Shown here piece after piece: positions 11,693 through 22,130 of a stretch of DNA of 64,000 nucleotides (its first letter is position 1; every line of letters starts with the position of its first letter). The stretch comes from Diplolepis rosae. Taxonomy: Eukaryota > Arthropoda > Insecta > Hymenoptera > Diplolepididae. The notes beneath the pieces were generated by a model. It did not search any database. It was given only the letters and a program-made list of their open reading frames with translations, and had not been told where the DNA came from. A program made the translations under genes and the position numbers. Location of the stretch: assembly GCA_030998225.1 (NCBI GenBank), contig JAPYXD010000250.1, positions 5,058,501-5,122,500 on the forward strand. Direction: 5' to 3'.

Positions 11693-12548
11693 TCTTAAAC
11701 CCATAAAAGATATAAAAAGATATAGAAGATATTAACTGAATAAAATTTTTATTTAATTTTCGATATGCTCAATCTGTTTATCAGCCTCTCTACTTTTTTC
11801 GTTAAATAATTTAGTAGTAGGCCCAGCGCACTCTTTTGGAGGTGTTTAATGTTTCCTAAAGTACAGTGAGAGACTTTTTGCTAGGGTAAATGATAAAAAT
11901 AAATCATATTTTAGGATAGTATCGTTTCAAAATGGGGAAAGCCGAGGTTTTATTTCACTTATTCATATTATAGCATCATAATTTGATATAGTCATAACAG
12001 TCTTTAAAGCACGTATAGAAAAAATTAGTATTTTAACTACCAAATATTATGAATCTCCATTACAAAAATTAAGAGTAAGAAAAAATAATATTATGATTAC
12101 TAAGTTGTCTAAAAATATTTCTACTAAGTCGAACAATGAATATTATAACCTGGAAAGCATATTTGAGAAATTCATATTATGATTATGAATTTTCCAGAAA
12201 CCTGGCGACGCGTAGCAAAAATCAAAACATTCATTGTCGGTTTCTTGCGTCTGTATTTCCATTGAAACCTCTCCCCTCTTCTGGAGGTCAAACCTTTTGG
12301 TGGAGTGAGTGATTTTTGATACAGTCGTTTTTAGATTCACATATTCTTTGTTTCGCTTTGCAAATTTGACATAGTAGATTTCAAATTCTCGTATTAGTAT
12401 TTTTATTCTCGTATTTTTATATTTTATATTTTTAATTTTTCCTTCTCCCACCAACTCAGTTGGCTGTTATTGGCTAGTTGTAACGATTAATGATCTTCGC
12501 GTGAATAACTGCACTGGTGAAGCTTTAGTTCTTTATAAAATTTTGAAA
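11693..12548 (+). other. Internal 5' region of the MULE gene
   Basis: Non-repeated sequence between the left arm and the first coding exon. The last 100 bases are less AT-rich and contain ATTGG/CCAAT-like boxes (near 12466), which would suit a promoter. A 103-residue minus-strand frame ends at 12143 but has no recognisable domain. Confidence 0.35.
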
Positions 12549-13092
12549 ATGTCTAAACGAGGAGGAAAAACAAACGTTCCAGAAAATTTGGTTCTTGAAG
12601 CTTTTCTTGAGAAAAAATCGGAACTTTTTTTGGAAGATGGACAAGTAGCTGGAAAAGATCATGAAATTTGGAAAACTTTGTCACAAATTTTACAAAATCG
12701 TCTTTCTGCAAGAACTCTCTATTCAAAAATGTTTAAGGAAGATTTTGTTGCGAAATTAAACTTGAATAGAAAAAAAGAAAGAGAAAACGAATTGAAAAAT
12801 GATTCAATAATAATGGAGGCAAGTGAACCGGAAGAAAACTGCTCGATGGAAGAAAATAATTTCAACTTTCAAATATTCTGTCAAAAAACTGAATTTGAAA
12901 AATTCATTGTTGAAAAAGTATATGCATGTCAAGATGGTAACAAAACTCGACACAGAAATTATTATCGACTTAGTCCGGGCGAATGGGAAGATTGGCTGGC
13001 GGACTTGATTTTCGATGCGACGAAATTGAAATGTGGATTTAATTTTGCCAATCATCAAATCCGAAGTGATAAAAAAGGAGGCACCATTAACG
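12549..13092 (+). CDS. MULE gene exon 1: N-terminal region of transposase
   Basis: The frame opens at ATG 12549 ('MSKRGGKTNV'), with AAA before the ATG; an upstream in-frame ATG at 12501 is possible. About 181 residues follow and end at a GTAGGT splice donor at 13093. The first 60 residues ('LEAFLEKKSELFLEDG', 'EIWKTLSQIL', 'SARTLYSKMF') have the look of a small helical MADF/Myb-like DNA-binding module. The middle is acidic and low in structure. The end ('YYRLSPGEWEDWLADLIFDA') is globular. The frame joins exon 2 in phase (G plus CT gives an Ala codon). The 3.6 kb intron between them holds a nested MULE and a MITE. The function as DNA-binding N-terminus is inferred from position. Confidence 0.6.
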
Positions 13093-13281
13093 GTAGGTAA
13101 AATATTTATTATTTAATTTAAATTATTATTTATTGAATTGAATTATTATTATTATTATTATTAGAATTAATATATATTATATATATTATTCTATAGCTGT
13201 ATAGTGTATATATTAGAATTAATAATAAATCATTTAACTTTTTCCATTAGAATTATGAAGACTGCTCATAAACTATATCCT

Positions 13282-13552
13282 AGGTCCGTTAAGGTGGCAC
13301 CTCCACATCGGAAATCCACTATCTATTATGGCTTAGAATTTTGGGCTTTTTTGAGCTCTTCGAAAATGTCTATATCCATTTTGGGCTCCACCCCTTAACA
13401 TCAAAATGCACCCCTGCATGGCCATGTACAGACGACTTTCACTAAAATCCATCTTTTTGCAAACTTTATGGTCTAGAAAGACTATGATTTTTGGGCTCTC
13501 CAAATATATAGACATTCCATGCTAAAAATACATGAAATGATGTCAATATTGG
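13282..13552. repeat. Left inverted repeat of the nested MULE
   Basis: Inverted counterpart of 15560-16008, with a stretch missing relative to the right arm. Confidence 0.75.
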
Positions 13553-13905
13553 TTTTGCCTTTCTTCTTTTTTAGTTTTTTTACATTTTTTTAACGCTTTA
13601 CTCTATCTGCCATGGATGATTTTTGAATGATGAATATAAGGAAAAACTGACCCTATGCCAAAACAACAATAATGAGAGCAAATAATATAATTTTTGAGCC
13701 AATATAAAAGCAGACATATTCCCAAATATGTCGCGTTATAATATCCTTATAACATTTTACCGATTAATCCAAAATTAGAAAAGTCACTTTATGGTAAAAC
13801 TTGAAACAAATTTTCATTGTAATATATTCGTCCAAAACTTATATACCTTTCTTCAATTTAAAAAAATACTTTCAAATTAATTAGTTGAGTTCGAAAGTTT
13901 TCTCA

Positions 13906-13966
13906 CTGCCTACATTATCGGAGGATCATTAGTCGACTGCTCTAAAGATAATGTAGGCAGTGACAA
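13906..13966. repeat. Hairpin beside the tRNA-like sequence
   Basis: CACTGCCTACATTATC at about 13906 and its complement GATAATGTAGGCAGTG at about 13949 can form a 16-bp stem. The loop contains AGTCGACTGCTCTAA, the inverse of the A-box region of the tRNA-like sequence at 14036. Confidence 0.6.
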
Positions 13967-14035
13967 AAATTTCAAACATAACTAATTAATTTGAAATCAT
14001 TTACAGTCTTCCTGTGGAGAAGGAGATGTCAGACG

Positions 14036-14112
14036 TCTGTGTATCTCAGTGGTTAGAGCAGTCGACCGGCAATCGAAAGACCTGGACTCGAATCCCAGCC
14101 CAGTCGAAAACG
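14036..14112 (+). other. tRNA-like sequence / SINE head
   Basis: It contains an A-box-like TGGTTAGAGCAG inside a plausible D-arm (CTC...GAG) and a B-box-like GGACTCGAATCCC inside a T-arm (CTGG...CCAG), followed within 10 bases by a run of seven T, a Pol III terminator. The anticodon stem is poor, so it is more likely a tRNA-derived SINE or pseudogene than a working tRNA. Confidence 0.5.
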
Positions 14113-14448
14113 TCTTTTTTTCCACCGTAAAGATTTCAAATACTTTGAAATTTAAAAATTACTATTGAAAGTCAAAAATTCCTTTTGTTAACCTAAATAT
14201 GTGAGATACGAAAAAAGCATTAAAATAAAAAATCGTTTACTTAAATACTGTCTACGGATTTTTGTCGTTTTTGAGGTACTTGGAAGAAAATAAAGTATTT
14301 TAGTCAAATAATTTGTTAGAAAGCTACAGAAATGAATTTACAGAAAATCGAGCCCACACATGATCTTATTTTCAATCTAACACCGTCATACTAATATATG
14401 TCAAATATAATATTACCTAGATAAATTCTTATGAAAACGCATTTTGTA

Positions 14449-14671
14449 CTCTCTAAATCTGAATCAGTCAAATTTTTACTGATTGAATCAGTGATTTGCC
14501 TTGTCATTGATTCATCAGTGAAAAAAATACTTTTTACTGTCAAATCAGTCAATTTTCACTGAAATAATCAGTGAAATTTGACTGATTTACAGTAACCTCT
14601 TTTTAGCTATTTGAATGAGTCAAATTTCACTGATTATTTCAGTGAAAATTGACTGATTCAAGTTTAGAGAG
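14449..14671. mobile_element. 223-bp palindromic MITE with TA duplication
   Basis: It starts CTCTCTAAATCTGAATCAGT and ends with the near-complement ...TTTAGAGAG, flanked by TA on both sides (14447-14448, 14672-14673). The body is built from repeated CACTGATT/AATCAGTG units in both orientations, so the whole can fold on itself. TA flanks point to Tc1/mariner-type mobilisation. Confidence 0.7.
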
Positions 14672-15559
14672 TATAAAAAAGCTAGAGCTTTACATAAAAT
14701 AGGATAACATCTATGATTATGTTTTTTAATGTACATATGCAATAATTTATTAACTATTTGTATTTGAAATGTTAATTAAATTTCAAATATTTTGTTTATA
14801 AGTAAAAAAGGATTACATTTTTTGAAATAAATGTATAATGATTCTATGCAAAGGAGAACTGCCCTACGACATTCATTCTAAAATACATTGGTGAATCCTG
14901 AATTTATAACGTGATTATGGAGTTAATAATATGACAAACAATCCTTAACGTATTCTATTATCTCTCCAAAATTTTCAAAAGAATATTTTTTATAAATTTA
15001 AGTATTAAACTTCCATTACGTGTAATAGAAGATTTTTTCAGTAGCGCATATTAAATTTAATATACTTTTATTTTAGAAAACACAAAGTAAAATTTGAATT
15101 CTCATACACTTAAGCATATATTTTGACAATGTTTATTAATTTTAATATATGTTGATTCAAAAATCATCAAATTTAATATGAACGTACATTAATTTTTCAT
15201 GATATACAAGAACATTAATTTGAATTTACCACTTGTATAGTAAAGTCTATGAAAATTAATAACATTTTTAACGGTCTATCAAAATCTCTAGTTCCGATGC
15301 CGGTTTTAAGGAGACAAAATAACTGAATTTCGTACCCTAAGTACGAAAGCCTGACTCTTGTATATAAAAAATTTTAGATTTCAATACCGGCGGCGTCGCA
15401 AATGGAGTTTTCAATAAATGTGTAATGATGAAAAGTATACGCGACACAGGCAAAAACAAAAATTTACACCACATGGAGAAAAAATCTAACTATTATAGTA
15501 AGCAGAGGTTTTCCTATTAGAGCACCCAACTTACTGTGCAAAATTGGTATGAACTTCTA

Positions 15560-16008
15560 CCAATATTGACATCATTTCATGTATTTTTAGCATGGAATGT
15601 CTATATATTTGGAGAGCCCAAAAATCATAGTCTTTCTAGACCATAAAGTTTGCAAAAAGATGGATTTTAGTGAAAGTCGTCTCTACATGGCCATGCAGGG
15701 GTGCATTTTGATGTTAAGGGTTGCAGCCCAAAATCGATATAGACATATTTGAAGAGCCCAAAAAAGCCCAAAATTCTGGTACGCTTTAATTTCTGGAGGG
15801 CTCATTTTTTAGAAAGAGGGTTGTTTTTTTGGACATAGGGGTGGTTTTTGATAATTGGTTTTAGGTGATTTCCAGAGCCCCAAAAAAGCCCAAAATTCTA
15901 GTGCAGTTTATTTTTATCGGTGCACAAAAAAAGCCCAAAAAAAGCCTAAAATTCTAAGCCATAATAGGTAGTGGATTTCCGATGTCAAGGTGCCACCTTA
16001 GCGGACCT
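15560..16008. repeat. Right inverted repeat of the nested MULE
   Basis: Counterpart of 13282-13552 plus an additional 'AAAAAAGCCCAAAATTCT' block (about 15770-15950) that also occurs in the outer element's arms. Confidence 0.75.
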
Positions 16009-16448
16009 CTATATCTTGCTCTGGGAGTTGGGGTCGTTTAGAAAATGAAATTTTCATCTGAAAAAATGTATATTTAGAAATAATAGCTTATGGAAAAGAT
16101 TTTACAAGTTTTTAAAAATATACAATAGTCATATACAATATATTTATTTCGCTCTGATTATCACGATAAGTATTTTGAATTATTTAAAGATTTTTTTCTT
16201 AATTATAAACTTAAATTAGAACATGCTGGTTCGCTATTCTGTTTCTTTGCTATTCAGTTGGTTTGCTATTCTGTGAAAAATGATTTTACTCTAAAATTGT
16301 AAATTGCACATATAAATATTTAATTTATAACGTTTTCGATTTTTGAGGCTGTTTAACTAAATTTTTACGGACTACACTGAGAAATGTAGCTGGCTTGTAA
16401 ATTGTTGTTTATTAGTGGGAAAAAGACGTATAATATTTTATTTATATA

Positions 16449-16668
16449 GGGTAAAAGCACCACTTAATGTTGGCACTGGAATCAGTCGTTGGTATCCCCC
16501 TCTAATTTACGTTAAACAATACGAAAATGAATATATTTAACGTGCTCTGTTCAAATTACTCTCATTTGTGCAAAATATGATAAATACTTGCATTTTACTA
16601 TTGTTTAAAGCAAATTAGAGGGGGATCCCAACCACCGGTACCAGTTCTAAAAACTGGTGCTCTTACCC
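16449..16668. mobile_element. 220-bp MITE related to the pogo-like element
   Basis: It starts GGGTAAAAGCACCACTTAAT and ends ...GGTGCTCTTACCC, with TA at 16447-16448 and 16669-16670. The inner parts (CCCCCTCTAATTT and AAATTAGAGGGGG) are also inverted. Its first 14 bases match the ends of the pogo-like element at 8171-9652, so that family may have moved it. It lies just upstream of exon 2 of the MULE gene. Confidence 0.7.
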
Positions 16669-16724
16669 TACTAATATAATGTTAAACTATTTTTAGTTTA
16701 ATATAAATCTTATAATTTCTGTAG

Positions 16725-17992
16725 CTAATTGTAGATGTGGAAGCACTCTTTACTGTGTCATTGACAACTCAAGCTTCGCCGATGAGGTTCAATTTGAGTG
16801 CAAAGTTACAAGTGGCACTGGAAAATGCGGTAAACGTTACCTCAGAGATCCAATACGTCACGAGCTCGCCAAAAAACTTTGCGTTCAGAATCCTACAATT
16901 TATCGCGCTGAAGAAGCTGGTAAGCGAATGCAGCCAGGTGACCCAGAGCCTCCTACCTTGCGAAAATTAGGAGTTCTGAAGAATGCAGTGTGCGAGTATC
17001 GTCGAGAACAATATCTTGATCCTGATCCACGGCTTGCATTGGAAAAAATGAAGCAAGCATACATGGCGAATATCATTCACGATATCGGACTAAGTCCTTT
17101 TTTTGTATTCTTTTGGACCAAATCGCAAACTCATGCTTTCATCAAAGTTGCAGAGGAGGAACCTGTAAGTCTCGAACTTGATGCTAGTGGGCAGATTATA
17201 AAGCCAATAAAAAAATCAGATGGATCTGCAACGGGACCGATTTTTTTATACCTAGCAGTAATAAATACAGAAGCTGGACAAATTTCGGTTTGCCAGATGA
17301 TTTCTGAAAGTCACACGGCTAATTTCATCACGAAATGGCTAATGACTTGGATTTGTCTGGCAGGTATCCCTAAGCCAAAAGAGGTAACGTGCGATTCATC
17401 ATTGGCTTTACTCAGCGGTTGTATTAGAGCATTCACTAGAAGTTCTACTATCGATGAGTATGTACAATCATATGAGAATGAACTTCCATCGTGCTATGTT
17501 CGAATCGACAATGCTCATGTTTTAAAAAATCATGCGGATTTTTTAGCGAAATCAGGAAAATCTCGAAGAGTTCGCATTTTTTATAAAGCTGCCATTGGGC
17601 AATTAATTCAAGCACGAAATGAGGAAACTGCACTGCGTATTTTGAAATCGATTTTTATAATTTCATTTGCGGAAACTGATGGTCTTATTGAAGGCACGGA
17701 TAGACATTCTCAATCCGAAATAGAAAAAAAATATATCATGGGTCTTTTAAATCCAGATATATTTGAAAATGAAGAGGAGGAAATAATGGAAGACAGAGCA
17801 TTTCCCAAACCGGAGACGGAAATCAGTGTTCTCGGGGATGAAATTTCATTTGATGACAAGGATGCAACATCATTTGGTACAAAAATAAAAGCTTTGTATG
17901 AAAGTGCCAAATCAATTGATGAAATAGGAGATCACGAAAGTGGCTATGTGTTGCCGAAGTTAGCTAAAAGATTGTTAAAGCAGTCCAGATGA
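16725..17992 (+). CDS. MULE gene exon 2: zinc-binding motif and DDE transposase core
   Basis: The acceptor TTTCTGTAG precedes 16725. The exon opens 'NCRCGSTLYCVIDNS' and continues 'FECKVTSGTGKCGKRYL', a Cys-rich module that could bind zinc before the catalytic region. DDE-like landmarks follow: Asp in 'SLELDASG' (17180), Asp in 'VTCDSSLALLSG' (17393) and an Asp-x-x-His-x-x-Lys block in 'VRIDNAHVLKN' (17507). The spacing and the 'D-S-x-A-L-L' box fit MULE-type transposases; the third acidic catalytic residue cannot be fixed by eye. The frame closes at a TGA (17990-17992). The next frame carries on with 'PDELNYGLTFAGTNLIMENF' and related residues to a GT at 18085, so a small frameshift near 17980 probably breaks the gene. 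Confidence 0.7.
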
Positions 17993-18084
17993 ATTAAATT
18001 ATGGTCTAACATTTGCAGGGACCAATTTAATTATGGAAAATTTCCTTTCCCATACTTCCAAACGGAACTGCATTACACTTAAAG
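17979..18084 (+). pseudogene. Frameshifted continuation of MULE exon 2
   Basis: In the frame one base ahead of exon 2, the stretch reads 'SSPDELNYGLTFAGTN' and 'FLSHTSKRNCITLK', ending at AAAG|GTAAAT. It looks like coding sequence and could connect the transposase core to the protease-like exon. The exon phases do not match exon 3 exactly (one base left over against none), so either a second indel or an unrecognised splice site is present. This is a visible break; the intact form is unknown. Confidence 0.45.
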
Positions 18085-18708
18085 GTAAATTTTTTAGAAA
18101 AATAAAACTGTTATTTTCTAAAAAACTATTTTTTATTTATATATTTAGGATGCAGCAAGCTAAAAATAGGTCAAAAAACTTCATTATTTCTTTCAAAATT
18201 TATTTTTTAAATAAAAGAGTTCAGACATGTTTACATTATTCTTTACTCTTCTGCCGAATTCTTCGAAAAATTACACTGAATTTAAAACATTTTATTAATT
18301 ACGAGCTTATCCCACGCTTCTAGCGTCCATTAGAGTAGGGAATATAAGAGAGGGAATTTTATTTATTTATCTTCGCTCTCTTCCTATTCTCTAACTTTTT
18401 TATTTCAGCTCACTGGTCTTTATTCTCCTTTATAGTTAAAAAATAACGTGTTAGCAATTTATTGCTTCTTGTTTCTGAGATATATTGATAAGACAGAGTG
18501 ATATCTCTAGTTAAAGAATTCTTAGAAATGTAAATAAATTTAAATGCCAAGAAATAGAAACTACTAAATTACACACGAGCATAAAAATCGTTTTTGGTTC
18601 TAAAAGTTTGTCAAAAATTGCTAAAAATTTTGTTATGAAAGATTAATTTGAATTTTATCTAAATTAAATTTCTTCATTTGATAACTATCATATGTCTTTT
18701 AATTACAG
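18085..18708 (+). other. Intron between MULE exons 2 and 3
   Basis: AT-rich, bounded by a GTAAAT donor and a TTTTAATTACAG acceptor. No nested element seen. Confidence 0.45.
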
Positions 18709-19243
18709 GCCACCAAATTTGGAAAAGTACAGTATTCTCTGAGGAATACGTGTGCCAATGATTATATTTTCCAAATTTTTTTGGTTGCAGCATGTGATAT
18801 CCCGCAGGTTAAGAATATAGTTTTTGAACTAAAGAACCAAATTCCTTCGTTTGATTTGATAAGTACTGTTTTGAAACAAAAATTGCAAATCACGAACGGT
18901 ACGCATCGAAAACGTGCAAAAATATTAAAGGATGTTGTTCCTACCATTAACAGCAAAGGTATTGAAGTGCTAATTCCGGGCAAAATTTTTGAGATTAACT
19001 GTGAAATAAATGTGAGACAATTAGCTGAAAATCTTTATTCTGGTTTACCAAAATTCACAACAACAGCAACATGCACTGAAAATTGCGGAGGTCCAGAATC
19101 GAGAGAAAAAGAAAACTTCTTCATTTTTCCCCCTGAAGTCATCTGCAGTAAGGAACTCTACAGAAATCTATTTGAATTCAAAACGAAGAAGTGTAATTCT
19201 GCTGGATGTTCGGGAACAGTAAAAACTTCTTACACAGGAAGTG
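18709..19243 (+). CDS. MULE gene exon 3: USP-like catalytic Cys region
   Basis: The acceptor TTTTAATTACAG precedes 18709. The reading frame starts 'ATKFGKVQYSLRNTCANDYI' and continues 'FQIFLVAACD'. This matches the Cys box of ubiquitin-specific proteases (L-x-N-x-x-N-T-C-x-x-N-x-x-x-Q-x-L), here slightly shortened, with the candidate nucleophile Cys at 18751. About 90 residues later come two Cys clusters, C-x3-C in 'CTENCGG' and C-x4-C in 'CNSAGCSG', where USPs have a zinc-binding finger. The exon ends at AGTG|GTATGT and joins exon 4 in phase. C19 peptidases cleave ubiquitin isopeptide bonds; whether this one does is not shown. Confidence 0.65.
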
Positions 19244-19663
19244 GTATGTAATTTTTTTAAATTAAAATAAACATACACTGGAGCATAGCTTTATGCGACA
19301 ACTTGGTAGGTGTGTCCATAAAATCGAAGAAACGCTACTAATGAAGCGAGGCCTCGCTCACTGTGCCTGTTCCTTAATTCCACGCGTCCCTCATCTAAAA
19401 ATAAAATAGGTTCAAAATATCACATACATGCGTTCAAAGACATTTAAAACAACCAAACTTTCTATGAAAGCGGAATTATGAAGCTGGCTGAAAGATGGCA
19501 AAAGGTCATCGAACAAAATGGTCAATACATAATTAATTAATGTTTGTTATTTGTATTAATAAACTTGCTTTGAAAATCATGAAAAAAAAACGAAATGACT
19601 TTGTTGCCACTCCAATAGGTATCTTTCACAGTACATTATAAATAACATGTACGTAATTTTCAG

Positions 19664-19947
19664 GTTCTTTCGTATTCATTGAAGTAGCTCATGGAAACAT
19701 TCTACCGGAAGTCACATTAGGAGATATTCAACGAAGTTTCCCAGATCCTGTCAAACATACAGATACATTCGAACTTATAGGAGTCGTCCGTTATATCGGT
19801 TCCAAAAGATTTCCGGGCCACTATACGGCAGTCTGTCCGAGACAAAACTTCTGGTTCGAGTACAATGATTTAAAACCACATGCTCCTCAAAAATTACGCG
19901 AAAATATCAAAATTATTCCGGAATTATTTATTTATACGCGAATTTGA
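19664..19947 (+). CDS. MULE gene exon 4: USP-like His box and C-terminus
   Basis: The acceptor TTTTCAG precedes 19664 and the exon starts in phase with exon 3 (G plus GT gives Gly). It reads 'SFVFIEVAHGNILPE', then 'FELIGVVRYIGSKRFPGHYT' and 'NFWFEYNDLKPH'. This is the C-terminal signature of ubiquitin-specific proteases: a hydrophobic strand ending in V/I, then G-H-Y-x-A-x with the catalytic His (19819), then W-x-x-x-x-D with an acidic residue (19867). It closes at TGA 19945-19947. With exon 3 this supplies the Cys and His of a papain-fold triad, so the protein may pair a transposase with a deubiquitinase-like domain. Confidence 0.7.
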
Positions 19948-20030
19948 TTTCCTTCTTAAACTGTGTACTGAACATAAAGAAAACATTTATTTGAAAATTA
20001 GAATTTTGCCTCAACATTTACTACATTTAG

Positions 20031-20183
20031 TAACTCCTATGCTCAGATGTTATCGTCATCGTAAGTGAAAATGTCAGTGATCGAAATCCTTCATGCTGTT
20101 CAAATTGTTTTAAAACGGAAGACCAAATTACGTTGAAGGAATTTAAAGATGCAACTTGCAACTTGGTTCGTAGAATTTTTGAC
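20031..20183 (+). other. Possible extra Cys-rich exon after the MULE gene
   Basis: After the stop of exon 4, the plus strand reads 'LCSDVIVIVSENVSDRNPSC' followed by C-S-N-C and an acidic-basic helix-like tail ending in a TGA. The C-C-x-x-C cluster could be part of a zinc finger. No splice link to exon 4 is convincing; chance cannot be excluded. Confidence 0.25.
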
Positions 20184-20537
20184 TGAATTTAACAGAAAGA
20201 AAGTTCTAAAAAAGTATTTGGCGTTTTGAAAGGCTTACAGATATTCCAATCATTTTCTATACTCTTTTTGTACTTAATGTGTCACTTTGATTTTAGGGTA
20301 GTTTTTAAATGTTGGGGGATGATTTTTGAAAATTATTTTGGGATGAATTGGAGAACCTAAAAGTAGTCCTTAATTCTGATTCGTTCAATTTTGGACTTAG
20401 TGCATATTTATTCTTTAGGGTAGTCTACTCAGTGCTAGGGGTTGTTTTTGAAAATTTCGTTTTAGGGCCATGGAAGAGCCCTAAATAAGCCCTTAATTCC
20501 TGTGGATGATAAGAGTGGATACAACCAATATTTGGTC

Positions 20538-20577
20538 TATGGTACTGCCGGCTTGACGTCAAGCTGGCAGTCCCATG
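20538..20577. promoter_or_regulatory. 40-nt palindrome centred on TGACGTCA (copy 3)
   Basis: Core at 20554-20561, right arm, inner block. Confidence 0.6.
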
Positions 20578-20690
20578 CATTATTTTAAAAAAATGCAGAA
20601 CCCTAAATTTGGCCTTTGGGTACTAAATTAGCCCTAAATGAGCCCTTAATTCCTGTGAAAGAAAAAAGTTGATACAACCAATATTTGGTC

Positions 20691-20730
20691 CATGGTACTG
20701 CTGGCATGACGTCAAGCTGGCAGTACCATG
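20691..20730. promoter_or_regulatory. 40-nt palindrome centred on TGACGTCA (copy 4)
   Basis: Core at 20707-20714, in the duplicated inner block of the right arm. Confidence 0.6.
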
Positions 20731-21937
20731 CATTATTTTTTTTAAATGCAGAGCCCTAAATTTGGCTTTTGGGTACTGACCTGTAAATTAAAAAAATTGT
20801 CAATTTTTCATAATTACGGTTGCCATATTGAATAGCGATTAAGAATGTTTATAAATCCAATGATAGTAATTGTTCGTTGGATAATAAGCCAATAAGTTCC
20901 AAGTATTTTTAGTAGGTGTTTATGATCAAATTTCGACAATAACCTTTGTTTATGACAATAATTCATTTTTATAAATTCATAAAATATCTTGATCACACTG
21001 AAGTAGAAGTATTTCACTAACTAAAAATGCAAAAAATTTCCAGTTTTGTGCGTGCTTTCAAAAATTTAATGACAAAAAAGGAAAATAAAAAAGGTGGCCA
21101 CTATAATGGCTCCTGTGACTGAAAGGGTTAAAAATCAATCCGCGACATTTGGCTTTGCTGACTGACAATTTTATTTTTTAATGCTATCCTCAGAGGTCCT
21201 TTTCCTCCTTGAAAAAGACCATTGTCATATACCCATTTAATTTTTTAATATAAATATCATCTTTCCCGACAGTCCATTTTATATTGATTTTTCAAGCAAC
21301 ATTTACAGAAATATCAATTATTATCATATCCATGTATGCTATTTTATTGTTATTAAGAATTATTTTGGACATTTTTTAAAGAAATTTTCCCTGCCGGTTT
21401 AATTGCAATTTACTAAAATTTTTGTTCGTGTCACCTCGTGGTTTATATATTTTTATGTTAAGGGTTGAAGCCCAAAAATCAGAGAGTCTCCCTAGACCAT
21501 AAAGTTTGCAAAAAGATGAATTTTAGTCAAAGTCGTCTCTATATGGCCATACGGGGGTGCGATTTGGTGTTAAGGGTGAAGCCCAAAAATCGATAGAGGT
21601 ATTGTCGAAGAGCCCAAAAATCAGAGTGTCTCCCTAGACCTTAAAGTTTAAAAAAAGATTAATTTTATTCAAAGTCTTCTCTATATGGGCATACAGGGGT
21701 GCATTTTGGTGTTAAGGGTTGGAGCCCAAAGATCAATAGAGGTGTTTTTGAAGAGCCCAAAAAAAGCCCAAAATTCTAGTACACTTTAATTTCTGGAGGG
21801 CTTATTATTTAAAAAGAGGGTTGTTTTTTTGGGCATAGGGGTGGTTTATGAAAATTTCGTTTTGGGGCCATGTAAGAGCCCTAAATGAGCCCTTAATTCC
21901 TGTGAAAGAAAAAAGTTGATAAAACCAATATATAGTC

Positions 21938-21977
21938 TATGGTACTGCTGGCTTGACGTCAAGCTGGCAGTACCATG
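21938..21977. promoter_or_regulatory. 40-nt palindrome centred on TGACGTCA (copy 5)
   Basis: Core at 21954-21961, right arm, outer block. Confidence 0.6.
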
Positions 21978-22090
21978 CATTATTTTAAAAAAATGCAGAG
22001 CCCTAAATTTTGCTTTTGGGTACTTAATTAGCCCTAAATGAGCCCTTAATTTCTGTGGAAGAAAAAAGTTGATACAACCAATATTTAGTC

Positions 22091-22130
22091 TATGGTACTG
22101 CTGGCTTGACGTCAAGCTGGCAGTACCATG
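22091..22130. promoter_or_regulatory. 40-nt palindrome centred on TGACGTCA (copy 6)
   Basis: Core at 22107-22114, the outermost copy in the right arm and the counterpart of copy 1. Confidence 0.6.

Larger units (their letters stand above)
13282..16008. mobile_element. Nested non-autonomous MULE in intron 1 of the MULE gene
   Basis: Ends are inverted: AGGTCCGTTAAGGTGGCACC at 13282 and its near-complement ending at 16008. A 9-mer flanks both sides, CTATATCCT (13273-13281) and CTATATCTT (16009-16017), 8 of 9 identical. Subterminal 'GGGCTC' and 'CACCCCTGCATGGCCATGTA' blocks are related to those in the arms of the outer element (10300-10560), so the two are sister families. No transposase is encoded. 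The core holds a tRNA-like sequence, a TA-flanked MITE and a short Penelope-like tail. Confidence 0.8.

Noticed and set aside
12143..12454. 103-codon minus-strand frame divergent to the MULE gene
   Set aside because: No recognisable domain, Lys/Ile/Asn-rich composition as expected from AT-rich DNA, and no matching feature in the nested or sister element.
18033..18323. 96-codon plus-strand frame in the MULE intron
   Set aside because: Only its first ~17 codons look like coding sequence (the frameshifted end of exon 2); the rest is AT-rich intron.
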